Assembly: GCF_000971335.1 (NCBI RefSeq)
Contig: NZ_JZJL01000015.1
Span: forward strand, 1 to 64,000
Direction of reading: 5' to 3'
Length of the DNA stretch: 64,000 bases
DNA from: Chromobacterium vaccinii
Lineage (GTDB): Bacteria; Pseudomonadota; Gammaproteobacteria; Burkholderiales; Chromobacteriaceae
Both the position numbers and the translations under genes were made by a program. Below, piece after piece: positions 18,751 through 27,096 of the stretch. The notes beneath the pieces were generated by a model. That model made no database searches. It was not told where the DNA came from and saw nothing but the letters and a program-made list of their open reading frames with translations. Every line of letters begins with the position of its first letter. The first letter of the stretch is position 1.

Positions 18751-19265
18751 TGGCCAGTCGTCGCCAATTTCTGCAGGCGGGCGCGCTGGGAAGCGCCGCC
18801 CTGTTGCTGGCGGGCTATTGGGCGGCGCCGGCGGCCGATCCTCGTCCCTCGGCAGGCGGAAAACTGGAATGGCTGACGCCGCTGGACGCGCAGATCGTCG
18901 CCGCGCTGGCGCCGGTGCTGCTGGGTTTGCCCGGTGTTCCCGCCTCCAGCGTGGCGGCGGGAGTGGATCGGGCCGTGGCGGGTCTGCCGTCCGCGACGCA
19001 GCGCGAAGTGCGCCAGCTGTTCGATCTCCTGGGCAACCGCTGGGCGCGGCGCTGGCTGGCCGGCGTGCGCTCTCCCTGGCAACTGGCCTCCTCGCAGGAA
19101 TTGGCGCAATTCCTGCAGCGTTGGCGCGAGAGCCGCTTTGCCTTGCAATGCAGCGCCTACCAAGGCCTGCACCGGCTGATTCATGCCGGTTGGTACGGCA
19201 ATCCGGCCAGCTGGGCCGCGCTGGGCTACCGGCAGCCTGCGGCGGTGATGGAGATGCTGCCTTGA
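18750..19265 (+). CDS. Tat-exported small subunit-like protein (gluconate dehydrogenase subunit 3 type)
   Basis: The 171-residue protein starts MASRRQFLQAGALGSAALLL, a twin-arginine (Tat) signal. The rest resembles subunit 3 of membrane-bound GMC-type dehydrogenases (DAQIVAALAPVLL...FDLLGNRWARRW). The start overlaps the stop of the aldehyde dehydrogenase, and its own stop overlaps the start of the GMC flavoprotein. This tight overlap suggests it helps export or assemble the flavoprotein, as in gluconate and sorbitol dehydrogenases. Confidence 0.75.
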   Translation: MASRRQFLQAGALGSAALLLAGYWAAPAADPRPSAGGKLEWLTPLDAQIVAALAPVLLGLPGVPASSVAAGVDRAVAGLPSATQREVRQLFDLLGNRWARRWLAGVRSPWQLASSQELAQFLQRWRESRFALQCSAYQGLHRLIHAGWYGNPASWAALGYRQPAAVMEMLP

Positions 19266-20869
19266 CCGGCAAGATACCCGATCCTGTCCGGGCGGGATTG
19301 GCAAGCGGCTGGAAGGTGTTCGATGGAGCCAGGCAAGACAAGGACCTGTCGCTGGAGGCCGATGTGGCGATCATCGGCAGCGGCGCCGGAGGCGGCATCG
19401 CGGCGGAGGTGCTCAGCCGGGCTGGGTTGAAGGTGTTGCTGCTGGAGGAGGGTGGATTATACAGCTCCAGCGACTTTCGCTTGCTGGAGGCCAAGGCCTA
19501 TCCGGAGCTGTACCAGGAGTCCGCCAGCCGGCAGACGCTGGACAAGGGCATCACCGTCTTGCAGGGGCGGACGGTCGGGGGCGGCACCACGGTCAACTGG
19601 ACCAGCAGCTTCCGGACGCCGCCGGACACCTTGCTGTGGTGGCAGGAAAGCCACGGGTTGGCGACCTTGTCGGCCGAAGGCATGCGCCCATGGTTCGACA
19701 AGGCGGAGCAGCGGCTGGGCATCGGGCCGTGGCAGGCCGAGCCCAACGGCAACAATCTGGTGCTGGAGCGCGGCTGCCAGGCGCTGGGCCTGCGGCACGC
19801 CCGGATCGCGCGCAATGTGAAGGGCTGCTGGAACCTGGGCTATTGCGGCATGGGCTGCCCCACCAACGCCAAGCAGTCGATGCTGGTCACCTGCATTCCC
19901 GATGCCTTGTCCCATGGAGCCAGACTGCTGTGCCGGGCGCGCGTGGACAAGCTGCTGGCGGACCCGGGCGGCAAGCGCATCGCGTCCATTCAGGGCAGCC
20001 TGCTCGGCGCCGACGGCAACACGCCGACCGGCCGCCGCTTCAGCGTGCGGGCGCGGCAGGTGGTGCTGGCCGCGGGCGCCATCGGCACGCCGGCCATCAT
20101 GCTGCGCAGCGGCCTGGCGGATGCCGCCGGCCAGACCGGCAAGCGCACCTTTTTGCATCCGGTGGCGCTGAGCGCGGCGCTGATGCCGGAAATGGTGGAG
20201 CCTTACAATGGCGCGCCGCAAACGGTTTACTCCGACCACTACATGCATACCCAGCCGCTGGACGGGCCGCTGGGCTTCAAGCTGGAAGTGCCGCCCATCC
20301 ACCCCTTGCTCGCCAGCGTCACCTTTCCGGGCTTCGGCATCGAACAACTGCAGCTTTTGCAACAACTGCCGCATCTGCACGCGACATTGGCCTTGCTGCG
20401 CGACGGTTTTCATCCGGATAGCCGGGGCGGGGAGGTGAAGCTGCGCGGCGATGGTTCGCCGGTGCTGGATTACCCGCTCAACGACGTGATCTGGGATGGC
20501 GTGCGGCGCAGCTGGCTGGCGATGGCCGAGCTGCAGTTCGCCGCCGGCGCCAGCCTGGCGATGCCGCTGCATGAGCGCGCGCAACCGGTGTCGAGCTGGA
20601 GGCGGGCCAGGGAGATGATAGAAGGCTTGCCCTTGCAGGCGCTGCAGGCCAGGCTGGTCAGCGCCCACGTGATGGGCGGCATGGCGATGGGCGATGATCC
20701 CGGCCGATCGGTGCTGGACGACTGGGGCAATCACTGGGAATGGCAAAACCTCGCGGTGCTGGACGGTTCGATTTTTCCGACCAGCGTCGGCGCCAATCCC
20801 CAGCTGTCCATTTACGCTTTTTCCTGGCGAGCCGCCGATCGTTTGGCGAGGGAGCTGGCCAAGGGATGA
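19262..20869 (+). CDS. GMC-family FAD oxidoreductase
   Basis: The roughly 535-residue flavoprotein is likely an alcohol dehydrogenase. The FAD fingerprint is VAIIGSGAGGGIAAEVLSRAG, and GRTVGGGTTVNWTSSFRTP is the GMC signature 1 region. The C-terminus has the conserved NLAVLDGSIFPTSVGANPQLS. No ATG fits; the frame begins with TTG at 19262, overlapping the preceding stop, so coupling is likely. It has no own signal peptide and could be carried out with the Tat partner. Together with the aldehyde dehydrogenase it may oxidise an alcohol to the acid; the substrate is unknown. Confidence 0.85.
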   Translation: MTGKIPDPVRAGLASGWKVFDGARQDKDLSLEADVAIIGSGAGGGIAAEVLSRAGLKVLLLEEGGLYSSSDFRLLEAKAYPELYQESASRQTLDKGITVLQGRTVGGGTTVNWTSSFRTPPDTLLWWQESHGLATLSAEGMRPWFDKAEQRLGIGPWQAEPNGNNLVLERGCQALGLRHARIARNVKGCWNLGYCGMGCPTNAKQSMLVTCIPDALSHGARLLCRARVDKLLADPGGKRIASIQGSLLGADGNTPTGRRFSVRARQVVLAAGAIGTPAIMLRSGLADAAGQTGKRTFLHPVALSAALMPEMVEPYNGAPQTVYSDHYMHTQPLDGPLGFKLEVPPIHPLLASVTFPGFGIEQLQLLQQLPHLHATLALLRDGFHPDSRGGEVKLRGDGSPVLDYPLNDVIWDGVRRSWLAMAELQFAAGASLAMPLHERAQPVSSWRRAREMIEGLPLQALQARLVSAHVMGGMAMGDDPGRSVLDDWGNHWEWQNLAVLDGSIFPTSVGANPQLSIYAFSWRAADRLARELAKG

Positions 20870-20871
20870 GT

Positions 20872-20897
20872 CCGGCGGGCGCGTTTGCGTCCGCCGG
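20872..20897. terminator. Bidirectional hairpin between convergent genes
   Basis: ccggcgg and ccgccgg extend through a G-T pair and CGC/GCG to an 11-bp stem with a gttt loop. It sits three bases after the GMC stop and ten bases before the end of the convergent Gcr-like gene. T-tracts are weak on both sides. Confidence 0.55.
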
Positions 20898-20906
20898 CAG
20901 CTTGCT

Positions 20907-22946
20907 TTATCCGCGGGTTTCGTCCAGCGGCGGCGTTTCCGCGGCGGGAGCGGGCAGGAGGGGGGGCGGCACGAAGAAGCTCAGCGGCCGGCGCAGGAAA
21001 CGCTTGGCCAGCATCGGGATCAAGGGCAGCAGCAGCGAACCGGACAGCTTGCGCGAGCGCAGCGCCACCCACAGCGCCAGGAAGAAGCTGACCCCCAGGT
21101 TGACGAGGCCGATCAATGCCACCCCGGCGCAACCCAGCAGCACGGCGGACAGCGGCACCTGGAAATCCAGCGACACGCTGGCGAAGGCCAGGTTGGCCGA
21201 CGAGAACGTGATGTGGCGGATGTCCAGCGGCAGGCCCAGTATCGTGCCCACGGTGCCGGTGAGGCCCAGGAACATGCCGAAGTAGAAATTGCCGGCCAGC
21301 GCCCCCAGATTGTGCTCGATGTAGCTGCCCAGCCGCCAGGCGCGGTTTTCGCCCAGCAGTCGCTTGAGCAGGCGGTGATTGGCGATGCGTTCCGGTATGC
21401 GGCGGTAGATCGCCTTGTTGTCGTAGTAGCCGGCGATCAGGCCCGACAAGAACAGGAACACCCCGGCGATGGCGGCGTGCGGCAGCGCCAGGCTGTGCAC
21501 CGGATCGATCTCGTGCAGCAGCTTTTGCGCCTTGGCCGCGTCCACCACCGGCGCGCCGAACAGCGCGTTCCAGGCCAGCGCGATCAGCGCCGCGGTGGGA
21601 ATGGCCAGCAGCACGTTGCCCATGATGGCGACGAATTGCGTGCGCACCACCTTGACGATCAGCTCCGACAGCTCTTCCAGCTGCTTCTTGCGGCCGTATT
21701 GGGCTTGCAGCACGGCAGCCAGCCGGGCAGCCGTCATCGCCGGCTGCTTGGTGGCGATGGTGAAGTGCAGGATCTGCACGACGATGAAGCCGATCGCGTA
21801 ATTGAGGCCGAAGGCGATGCCTTCCCACAGCAGCGGCAAGTGGCCGCGCGCCAGCATCAGCTTGATTAGCGCCATGAAGCCGACGAGCAGGCCGGCGCCC
21901 ATCGCCGCCTTGCCCATCTGCGACCATTCCTTGCGGTCTTCTGCGATGTAGTGCTCGCCCTGGCGGCCGGCGTGCTCGGTCACCTGCAGGGCCAGCAGCT
22001 CGGTGTTGGACTTGAACAGATCCCGCAGACTGTACTTGCGGTTCTCCGCGCGGGCGAAATCCACCAGCAGCTGGAACAGCTGCGGGCGCTCGGCTGGGTT
22101 GTGTCCGGGCGACAGCAGTTCCAGCAGCGCGCGCAGCCGGGCGATGCTCTGCGCCAGCCGCAGGCCGTGATAGGTCAGGTTGACCGAGATGCCGTAACGG
22201 GCCGCGTTTTTGCGCACTTTGCCCAGGATGGCCTCGCACTGATCGAGGAGCACCAGCACCTGTTTTTCGTCCTCGGGCGGCTCGACGCCGTCGGTCAGCG
22301 CCTGGCGGTAGCCGTCGACATAGCGCTGCACCTCGGCGTTCAGATGCATGAAGGGGGATGCGAAGCGCCCCACCTCGGGGCAGACGCGCACCAGCTCAGG
22401 CTCCAGGCCGATGGCGGTGATGCGGGCGGACAGCACCTGCACCGACTCCAGCAACTGAAGCCGGGTCTGGCGCTCGCTGTCCTGCCGTGGCGCTTCCTGC
22501 CAGGCCATTGCCCGCCACAGCGCGTGCCAGGTGGCGTCGGGCACGGTTTCCAGCCACAGATAGTCCTGCTTGTCGCAGAACAGCAGGCCGAAGCGGTCGC
22601 GCAGCGAATCGGGATTGTAGGGCATGGGCAGCGCGCGTTCGCCCAAGCGGTGCAGCAGCGTGGTGCCGAAACCGTCGTTGGCCAGGATGCCGGCGTCGGT
22701 GTACAGCGGGATTTGCCGGCTTTCCGCCAGCAAGGTGCACAGTGCCTGGCGCAGGGCTTCGCGGAATTCGGCGTGATGCTCGAGCAGGAAGGACAAAGCC
22801 TGCAGATTGACGGTGGCTTGTTGGGCCGGCTGGCGGTCGCCGGGGCGCAGCGCGGCGATCAGCCCCGCCAGCGCTTCGGTCTGGCCGGGTGTTTCGCACA
22901 ACTGGCGCAAAGAGGATTCCAGATCGGGAACGGTGTGTTCGGTCAT
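20907..22946 (-). CDS. Gcr-like 'site-specific recombinase' membrane protein
   Basis: The 679-residue protein matches the family named site-specific recombinase Gcr in Neisseria. It has a soluble helical N-terminal half (about 1-330) and a C-terminal half with six or more membrane helices (for example MGAGLLVGFMALIKLMLARG and AAIAGVFLFLSGLIAGYYDNKAIYRRIPERI). No tyrosine or serine recombinase motif is visible, so the historical name should not be taken as a function. It is transcribed alone, divergent from a TetR gene. Confidence 0.8.
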   Translation of the reverse strand: MTEHTVPDLESSLRQLCETPGQTEALAGLIAALRPGDRQPAQQATVNLQALSFLLEHHAEFREALRQALCTLLAESRQIPLYTDAGILANDGFGTTLLHRLGERALPMPYNPDSLRDRFGLLFCDKQDYLWLETVPDATWHALWRAMAWQEAPRQDSERQTRLQLLESVQVLSARITAIGLEPELVRVCPEVGRFASPFMHLNAEVQRYVDGYRQALTDGVEPPEDEKQVLVLLDQCEAILGKVRKNAARYGISVNLTYHGLRLAQSIARLRALLELLSPGHNPAERPQLFQLLVDFARAENRKYSLRDLFKSNTELLALQVTEHAGRQGEHYIAEDRKEWSQMGKAAMGAGLLVGFMALIKLMLARGHLPLLWEGIAFGLNYAIGFIVVQILHFTIATKQPAMTAARLAAVLQAQYGRKKQLEELSELIVKVVRTQFVAIMGNVLLAIPTAALIALAWNALFGAPVVDAAKAQKLLHEIDPVHSLALPHAAIAGVFLFLSGLIAGYYDNKAIYRRIPERIANHRLLKRLLGENRAWRLGSYIEHNLGALAGNFYFGMFLGLTGTVGTILGLPLDIRHITFSSANLAFASVSLDFQVPLSAVLLGCAGVALIGLVNLGVSFFLALWVALRSRKLSGSLLLPLIPMLAKRFLRRPLSFFVPPPLLPAPAAETPPLDETRG

Positions 22947-23052
22947 GTTCTACCAGAGTGGTCGCGCGCTGGCGCGCGAATGGGAAAGAGTGTCGCCTGT
23001 ATTTTAGGGCATGCGCGGCCGAAGAGGGCAAGATGCCCCGCCGGCGGGCCAA

Positions 23053-23081
23053 TTGACACCTTACTGACCAGTAAGTAGAGT
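23053..23081 (+). promoter_or_regulatory. TetR promoter with operator inside the spacer
   Basis: TTGACA (23053-23058) and TAGAGT (23076-23081) are separated by 17 bases. The spacer carries the palindrome CTTACT-GACC-AGTAAG (23060-23075). A repressor bound there would block RNA polymerase directly, the standard autoregulation of TetR genes. The ATG of the gene begins seven bases after the -10 box, so the transcript may have no leader. Confidence 0.65.
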
Positions 23082-23087
23082 GGCCTG

Positions 23088-23678
23088 ATGCATAATGGTT
23101 CCGACAGCAAGAACGACACCCGCAAGCGCATACTCGACCTGGCCGAGGAGCTGCTGCTGACGCGCGGCTTCAACGGCTTCAGCTACCAGCACATCAGCAG
23201 CGCGTTGGGCGTGCGCAACGCGGCCATCCACTACCACTTTCCCAAGAAAAGCGATCTGGGCGTGGCGCTGATCCAGCGTTACCGCCGCCGTTTCCAGCGT
23301 TTCATCGAGCAACAGGGAGAGTGGGACGCCGCCCGCCGGCTGGAGGCGTATTTCGGCTTGTCGGACCAATATTACCTGCAGCACAAACAGATCTGCCCCA
23401 GCGGCATCCTCAGCACCGAGTTCCAGACCCTGCCGGAAGACATGCGGCAAGAGGCCTCGGCCTTCATCGACGAGATGCGGCAATGGGCGGTGGCCATCGT
23501 CAGGCTGGGGCGGGACTCCGAGCGGATGACATACGCCGGGACGCCCGAGGCCGTCGGCATGATGCTGTTTTCCGCGCTGCAGGGCGGGCTGCAGCTGGCG
23601 CGCATCGACGATGGCGCGCTGCCGCTTTTGAAGAGCCAGGTCAGGACCACGCTGGGCATGCCCGAGGCGCAAGAATAA
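23088..23678 (+). CDS. TetR/AcrR-family repressor
   Basis: The 196-residue regulator has an N-terminal helix-turn-helix (residues about 10-56: TRKRILDLAEELLLTRGFNGFSYQHISSALGV...AIHYHFPKKSDLG) and a C-terminal ligand domain resembling TetR_C proteins near fatty-acid genes. It is the first gene of a likely operon with a hotdog thioesterase and a crotonase, so it may sense an acyl-CoA; this is inferred. A palindromic operator lies just upstream. Confidence 0.88.
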   Translation: MHNGSDSKNDTRKRILDLAEELLLTRGFNGFSYQHISSALGVRNAAIHYHFPKKSDLGVALIQRYRRRFQRFIEQQGEWDAARRLEAYFGLSDQYYLQHKQICPSGILSTEFQTLPEDMRQEASAFIDEMRQWAVAIVRLGRDSERMTYAGTPEAVGMMLFSALQGGLQLARIDDGALPLLKSQVRTTLGMPEAQE

Positions 23679-23731
23679 GCGGCCGGCGGCAAGCCGGGCG
23701 CAGACAACACGAGAACAACAAAGGGGGTAGC

Positions 23732-24244
23732 ATGGAGTACAGAAAGAACAGCATGAGCCGGATCGCCGACAAGGTGGGCCGCTTGCCGGTGGGTTGGCGC
23801 CGGCCGGTGCTGTCGATGATGTTCGGCAAGATCGTTCCCTTCCTGTCCACCGCCGGGCTGCGGTTCGAAGAGGTTGGCCATGACAGGCTGACGGTATCGA
23901 TCCGCAACCGCAAGAAGGTGCAGAACCACATTCGCGGCGTGCACGCGGCGGCGATGGCGCTGCTGGCCGAGACATCCACCGGTTTCGTGGTGGGCATGAA
24001 CATGCCGGACGACAAGCTGATGCTGCTCAAGTCGATGAAAGTCAATTACGTCAAGCGTTCGCAGGGCGATATGAAGGCCGTTGCGACGCTGACGCCGCAG
24101 CAGATCCAGACCATGTACGAGCAGGAAAAGGGTGAGGTGCTGGTGGAGGTGCTGGTGACCGACGAGTCCGGCGAATCCCCCATCGTCTGTGAGATGCTGT
24201 GGGCCTGGGTTCCCAAGAAACGTCCGGAGGCTAAAGCGGCATGA
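23732..24244 (+). CDS. DUF4442 hotdog-fold thioesterase-like protein
   Basis: The 170-residue protein starts at an ATG with AAGGGGG upstream. It carries the DUF4442 hotdog pattern: a long N-terminal segment, NRKKVQNHIRGVHAAAMALLAETSTG (the helix and active-site region), and the paired strands MKAVATL and EVLVEVLVTDESG. Such proteins hydrolyse or bind acyl-thioesters. Its stop overlaps the start of the crotonase gene (ATGA), linking both to fatty acid metabolism. Confidence 0.8.
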   Translation: MEYRKNSMSRIADKVGRLPVGWRRPVLSMMFGKIVPFLSTAGLRFEEVGHDRLTVSIRNRKKVQNHIRGVHAAAMALLAETSTGFVVGMNMPDDKLMLLKSMKVNYVKRSQGDMKAVATLTPQQIQTMYEQEKGEVLVEVLVTDESGESPIVCEMLWAWVPKKRPEAKAA

Positions 24245-25056
24245 TCAATCTGCAAACCCTGTCAGCGGAGTTGGACGATAAGGTCGCTCTGCTGCGTTTC
24301 AACCGTCCCGACAAGGCCAATGCGCTGAACCTGCAGATGTGGCAGGATCTGCGCGCCGCGCTGGATTGGGCCGATGGCGAGTCCGGCGTCCGCGCCGTGG
24401 TGCTGGCCGGCAGCGGCAAACATTTCTGTTCCGGCATTGACCTGACGATGCTGGTGGGGTTGCAATCCAGCATCCAGGACGAGTGCGAAGGCCGCAAGCG
24501 CGACAAGCTGCGCCGCTTGATCCTGGACCTGCAGGACTGCGTGACCAGCCTGGAGCGCTGCCGCAAGCCGGTGATCGCCGCGATACACGGCGCCTGCCTG
24601 GGCGGCGGCCTGGACATAGCCCTGGCAGCGGATTTCCGCTTCGCCGCGGAAAGCGCGGTGTTCGGCGTGCGCGAGGTGGATCTGGGCATGGTGGCCGACG
24701 TCGGCTCGCTGCAGCGCCTGCCGCGCGTGGTGGGCGAGGGCGTGGCCCGCGAGCTGGCGCTGACCGGCCGCGACATGGTGGCCGAGGAGGCGCTGGAGGT
24801 CGGCCTGGTCAATCGGGTGCTGGCGGATGCCGACGCCGTATTGGCCGCTGCGCTGCAGAGCGCGAAGCTGATCGCGAGCAAGTCGCCGCTGGCCGTGCGC
24901 GGCAGCAAGGAAGTGATGAACTACAGCCGCGACCACAGCGTGGCGGACGGGCTGCAGTTCGTCGCCGGCTGGAACGCGGCGATGCTGATCTCGGAAGATA
25001 TCCAGAAGGCCGGCATGGCCGCGATGATGAAGCAGCAGGTCAGCTTCCGGGACTGA
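24241..25056 (+). CDS. Enoyl-CoA hydratase/isomerase (crotonase) family enzyme
   Basis: The 271-residue protein has the crotonase fold: N-terminal LLRFNRPDKANALN, oxyanion segment VVLAGSGKHFCSGIDLTML and IHGACLGGGLDIALAADFRFA. Catalytic-position residues near FGVREVDLGMVADVGSLQRLPRVVG resemble dienoyl-CoA isomerases (ECH1-like), where an Asp in this stretch acts. It would act on unsaturated acyl-CoA in beta-oxidation. It is translationally coupled to the thioesterase and probably controlled by the TetR gene upstream. Confidence 0.87.
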   Translation: MINLQTLSAELDDKVALLRFNRPDKANALNLQMWQDLRAALDWADGESGVRAVVLAGSGKHFCSGIDLTMLVGLQSSIQDECEGRKRDKLRRLILDLQDCVTSLERCRKPVIAAIHGACLGGGLDIALAADFRFAAESAVFGVREVDLGMVADVGSLQRLPRVVGEGVARELALTGRDMVAEEALEVGLVNRVLADADAVLAAALQSAKLIASKSPLAVRGSKEVMNYSRDHSVADGLQFVAGWNAAMLISEDIQKAGMAAMMKQQVSFRD

Positions 25057-25075
25057 GGCCGGAAAGAAGTCCTCG

Positions 25076-25106
25076 CCTTCCGGCAGAATGGTTTCCTGCC
25101 GGAAGG
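25076..25106. terminator. Bidirectional terminator hairpin
   Basis: ccttccggcag and ctgccggaagg form a perfect 11-bp stem around a 9-base loop between the convergent crotonase and DUF418 genes. A gttttc run follows on the plus side. Confidence 0.7.
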
Positions 25107-25115
25107 GAATCGTTT

Positions 25116-26171
25116 TCAAGGTGCCGGCTGGTCGCAGAGGCGCCGCATCAGCCATTCCAGCGGGCCATGGCGGAAGCGCTTGGACCATAGCCAGGCGAAG
25201 GCCACGGCGGCGGAGCAATACAGCGCCGCCGCCGCAGGCACCCGCTCGAGCTCGCCGCTGTCCAGCCATCCCATTTCCTCCAGAACGCCCATCCCGATCA
25301 GGATGTGGGCGATGTACAACGTCAGCGTTTGCCGGCCCGCAGCCAGCAGCGGCGCGAGCCGGGCAGCCAAGGCCGGGCGCGACGCCAGCGCCAGGCAGCC
25401 GCCTATTGCCGCGCTGGCGATGCCGCCTGCATTCAGCATGTACAGCGGCCCGGGCGGCAATGGCTTCGTTCCCAGAAACGGCGAAAGCCGAGCGGGCGAC
25501 AAATCTTGCATCCAGGCCGACAGCAGGCCGCTGGCCAGCGCCAGAAGCGCGCCGCCCGCCATCAGTTTCCATTGCGTGTCAGAGCGGGCCAAGGATTGCC
25601 GCGACAGCCATAGCCCCCATATCGCAAAGCCCAGCCAAGGCAACACGGGATGCCAGCCATTGAGCAGCAGGTTGCGCGCGAAGCCAAGAGGCGTCCAGAA
25701 GCCTTCGTAGCTGAGGGTGTCCCAGTTCCAGCCATGCCCATAGTCCAGCGTTAGCTGCATGGTGAAGGCCGCCGCCAAGGTCAGGCACAGCGCTGCCAGC
25801 AGCCATCGCTCAGGCAGTTTCAGCAGCAGGCAGGCGGCGAAGAAATAGAAGGCGTAGTAATGGATGATGTCGGCGGGGAACAAGGTGAAGTTGAGCAGCC
25901 CGATCGCCAGCAGGAACACGGCGCGGCGGCAGGTCTGGCTTATGGCCTGGACGCGAGCCAGTCGCGCGGTGGCCAGGCCCAGGCCAATGCCGGCCAGGGT
26001 GACAAAGGTGGCGGCGGAGCGTCCCTCCAGCAGCGAGAGCCAGGGCGGCAGCGGGTCCTGGCGGGACGGGAAGGGCGCGATCGCCAGGCGGAAGTTGACC
26101 AGCACCATGCCGATCAGGGCCAGGCAACGGGCCAGGTCCAGGCCGTCCAGACGGTTGGGGCGCAGGCTCAT
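25116..26171 (-). CDS. DUF418 membrane protein
   Basis: The 351-residue protein has about eight to ten membrane helices. It opens with RLDGLDLARCLALIGMVLVNF, the typical start of DUF418/DUF1624 proteins. The C-terminal DUF418 block is seen as RQTLTLYIAHILIGMGVLEEMG and later RHGPLEWLMRRL. The function of the family is unknown; it is sometimes described as a putative acyltransferase-like transporter. Its start overlaps the stop of the upstream TetR gene by four bases, so both are one autoregulated operon. Confidence 0.85.
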   Translation of the reverse strand: MSLRPNRLDGLDLARCLALIGMVLVNFRLAIAPFPSRQDPLPPWLSLLEGRSAATFVTLAGIGLGLATARLARVQAISQTCRRAVFLLAIGLLNFTLFPADIIHYYAFYFFAACLLLKLPERWLLAALCLTLAAAFTMQLTLDYGHGWNWDTLSYEGFWTPLGFARNLLLNGWHPVLPWLGFAIWGLWLSRQSLARSDTQWKLMAGGALLALASGLLSAWMQDLSPARLSPFLGTKPLPPGPLYMLNAGGIASAAIGGCLALASRPALAARLAPLLAAGRQTLTLYIAHILIGMGVLEEMGWLDSGELERVPAAAALYCSAAVAFAWLWSKRFRHGPLEWLMRRLCDQPAP

Positions 26172-26764
26172 CGTTTTCCACCCGCGGGCGACAACAGCTT
26201 GTCGATCAAGGCGGAGATGTCAGCGTCGTCCAGTTGGGCGCCCAGCAGGACGCGATTGACGGCGCAGCCTTCCAGCGCGTCCAGCAGCCAGTGGGCGCAG
26301 GCGGCAAAGGGCAGGCCATTGTCTATGTCTCCCTGTTCGGCGCCGCGGCGCAAGGCATCGGCCAAGGCGCTGGCCAGGCGACGGCGGTTGGCTGCGAACA
26401 GTCGGGCCAGTTCGGCGTCGCGCGCCGCTTCCGCCAGCACTTCGGCGGTCAGGCTGACGTCTTCCGGTCGCTCGCACAGCCGCAGATAGCGTTCGGCGAA
26501 ATCCCGGACGGCGGGACTGGCTGGGTCCGCCGCCAGCGTGTCGATCAAGTTCTGTTTTTCCAGCGCTTCCATCGCGGCGATCTCCGCGATCAAGGCCTGT
26601 TTGTTCGGGAAGTGGTTGTACATATTGCCCAGGCTGACGCCGGCGGCGTCAGCGATGTCGCGCATGCCGGTCTGGTGGAAGCCTGAAGCGATGAAGCAGG
26701 CAAGCGCCGCCTCGACGATCTGTCCGCGGCGGTTTTCGGTTTGCTGCTGGCGCTTGGGCGTCAT
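26168..26764 (-). CDS. TetR-family repressor of the DUF418 operon
   Basis: The 198-residue protein has an N-terminal HTH (residues 10-57: RRGQIVEAALACFIASGFHQTGMRDIADAAGVSLGNMYNHFPNKQALI). This is the standard TetR pattern, followed by a helical ligand-binding region with no identifiable ligand. It is followed by the DUF418 gene in overlap. A perfect palindrome 40 bases upstream is its likely operator. Confidence 0.88.
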   Translation of the reverse strand: MTPKRQQQTENRRGQIVEAALACFIASGFHQTGMRDIADAAGVSLGNMYNHFPNKQALIAEIAAMEALEKQNLIDTLAADPASPAVRDFAERYLRLCERPEDVSLTAEVLAEAARDAELARLFAANRRRLASALADALRRGAEQGDIDNGLPFAACAHWLLDALEGCAVNRVLLGAQLDDADISALIDKLLSPAGGKR

Positions 26765-26801
26765 GCGGTTTCCTCTGTGGAAAGGTGACTTTCAATCATA
26801 T

Positions 26802-26819
26802 AATGAACGAACGTTCATT
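26802..26819 (-). promoter_or_regulatory. TetR operator palindrome
   Basis: AATGAACG-AA-CGTTCATT is a perfect 8+8 inverted repeat located 38 bases upstream of the TetR start. The core resembles known TetR sites such as the TGAACG-type half sites. Confidence 0.6.
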
Positions 26820-27045
26820 CAATTTTTTGCATTAAAAATAGTGAGGATTGGCGGTTGCATGTGGCGGAAAAACAAAACAGGCGTCAGAGCGTCTGCGATG
26901 TGTGCTTGAGGTGAGGACATCCCGACGACAGCAGCATCTGGCCAGAGTTTTTCATGCAGAGGGAGCGAAGAAGGCCGCGCCAAATGCGGTGGGGACTTAT
27001 TCTTGCAATATTGATCGTCAGTTTCGGTTGTCTGGCGAGGCAAAT

Positions 27046-27069
27046 GAAAAGAGGCGCCGAAGCGCCTCT
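27046..27069 (-). terminator. Rho-independent terminator of the amino-acid binding protein gene
   Basis: On the minus strand AGAGGCGC-ttcg-GCGCCTCT forms an 8-bp stem closed by a stable UUCG tetraloop and is followed by TTTTC. It lies 27 bases past the stop codon. Confidence 0.85.
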
Positions 27070-27096
27070 CTTACGTTGCGAAGCCGGGAGCTGTGT

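Noticed and set aside
17362-19494. A 710-codon minus-strand ORF opposite the aldehyde dehydrogenase operon
   Set aside because: It mirrors GC-rich coding genes on the other strand, is rich in Arg, Ala, Gln and His without any domain, and the plus strand encodes recognised families.
20907-22946. Site-specific recombinase activity for the Gcr-like protein
   Set aside because: The family name is historical; the sequence is a membrane protein without recombinase catalytic residues.
26819-27043. A 74-codon minus ORF between the TetR gene and the binding-protein terminator
   Set aside because: No domain; it covers the TetR operator region and has atypical composition.
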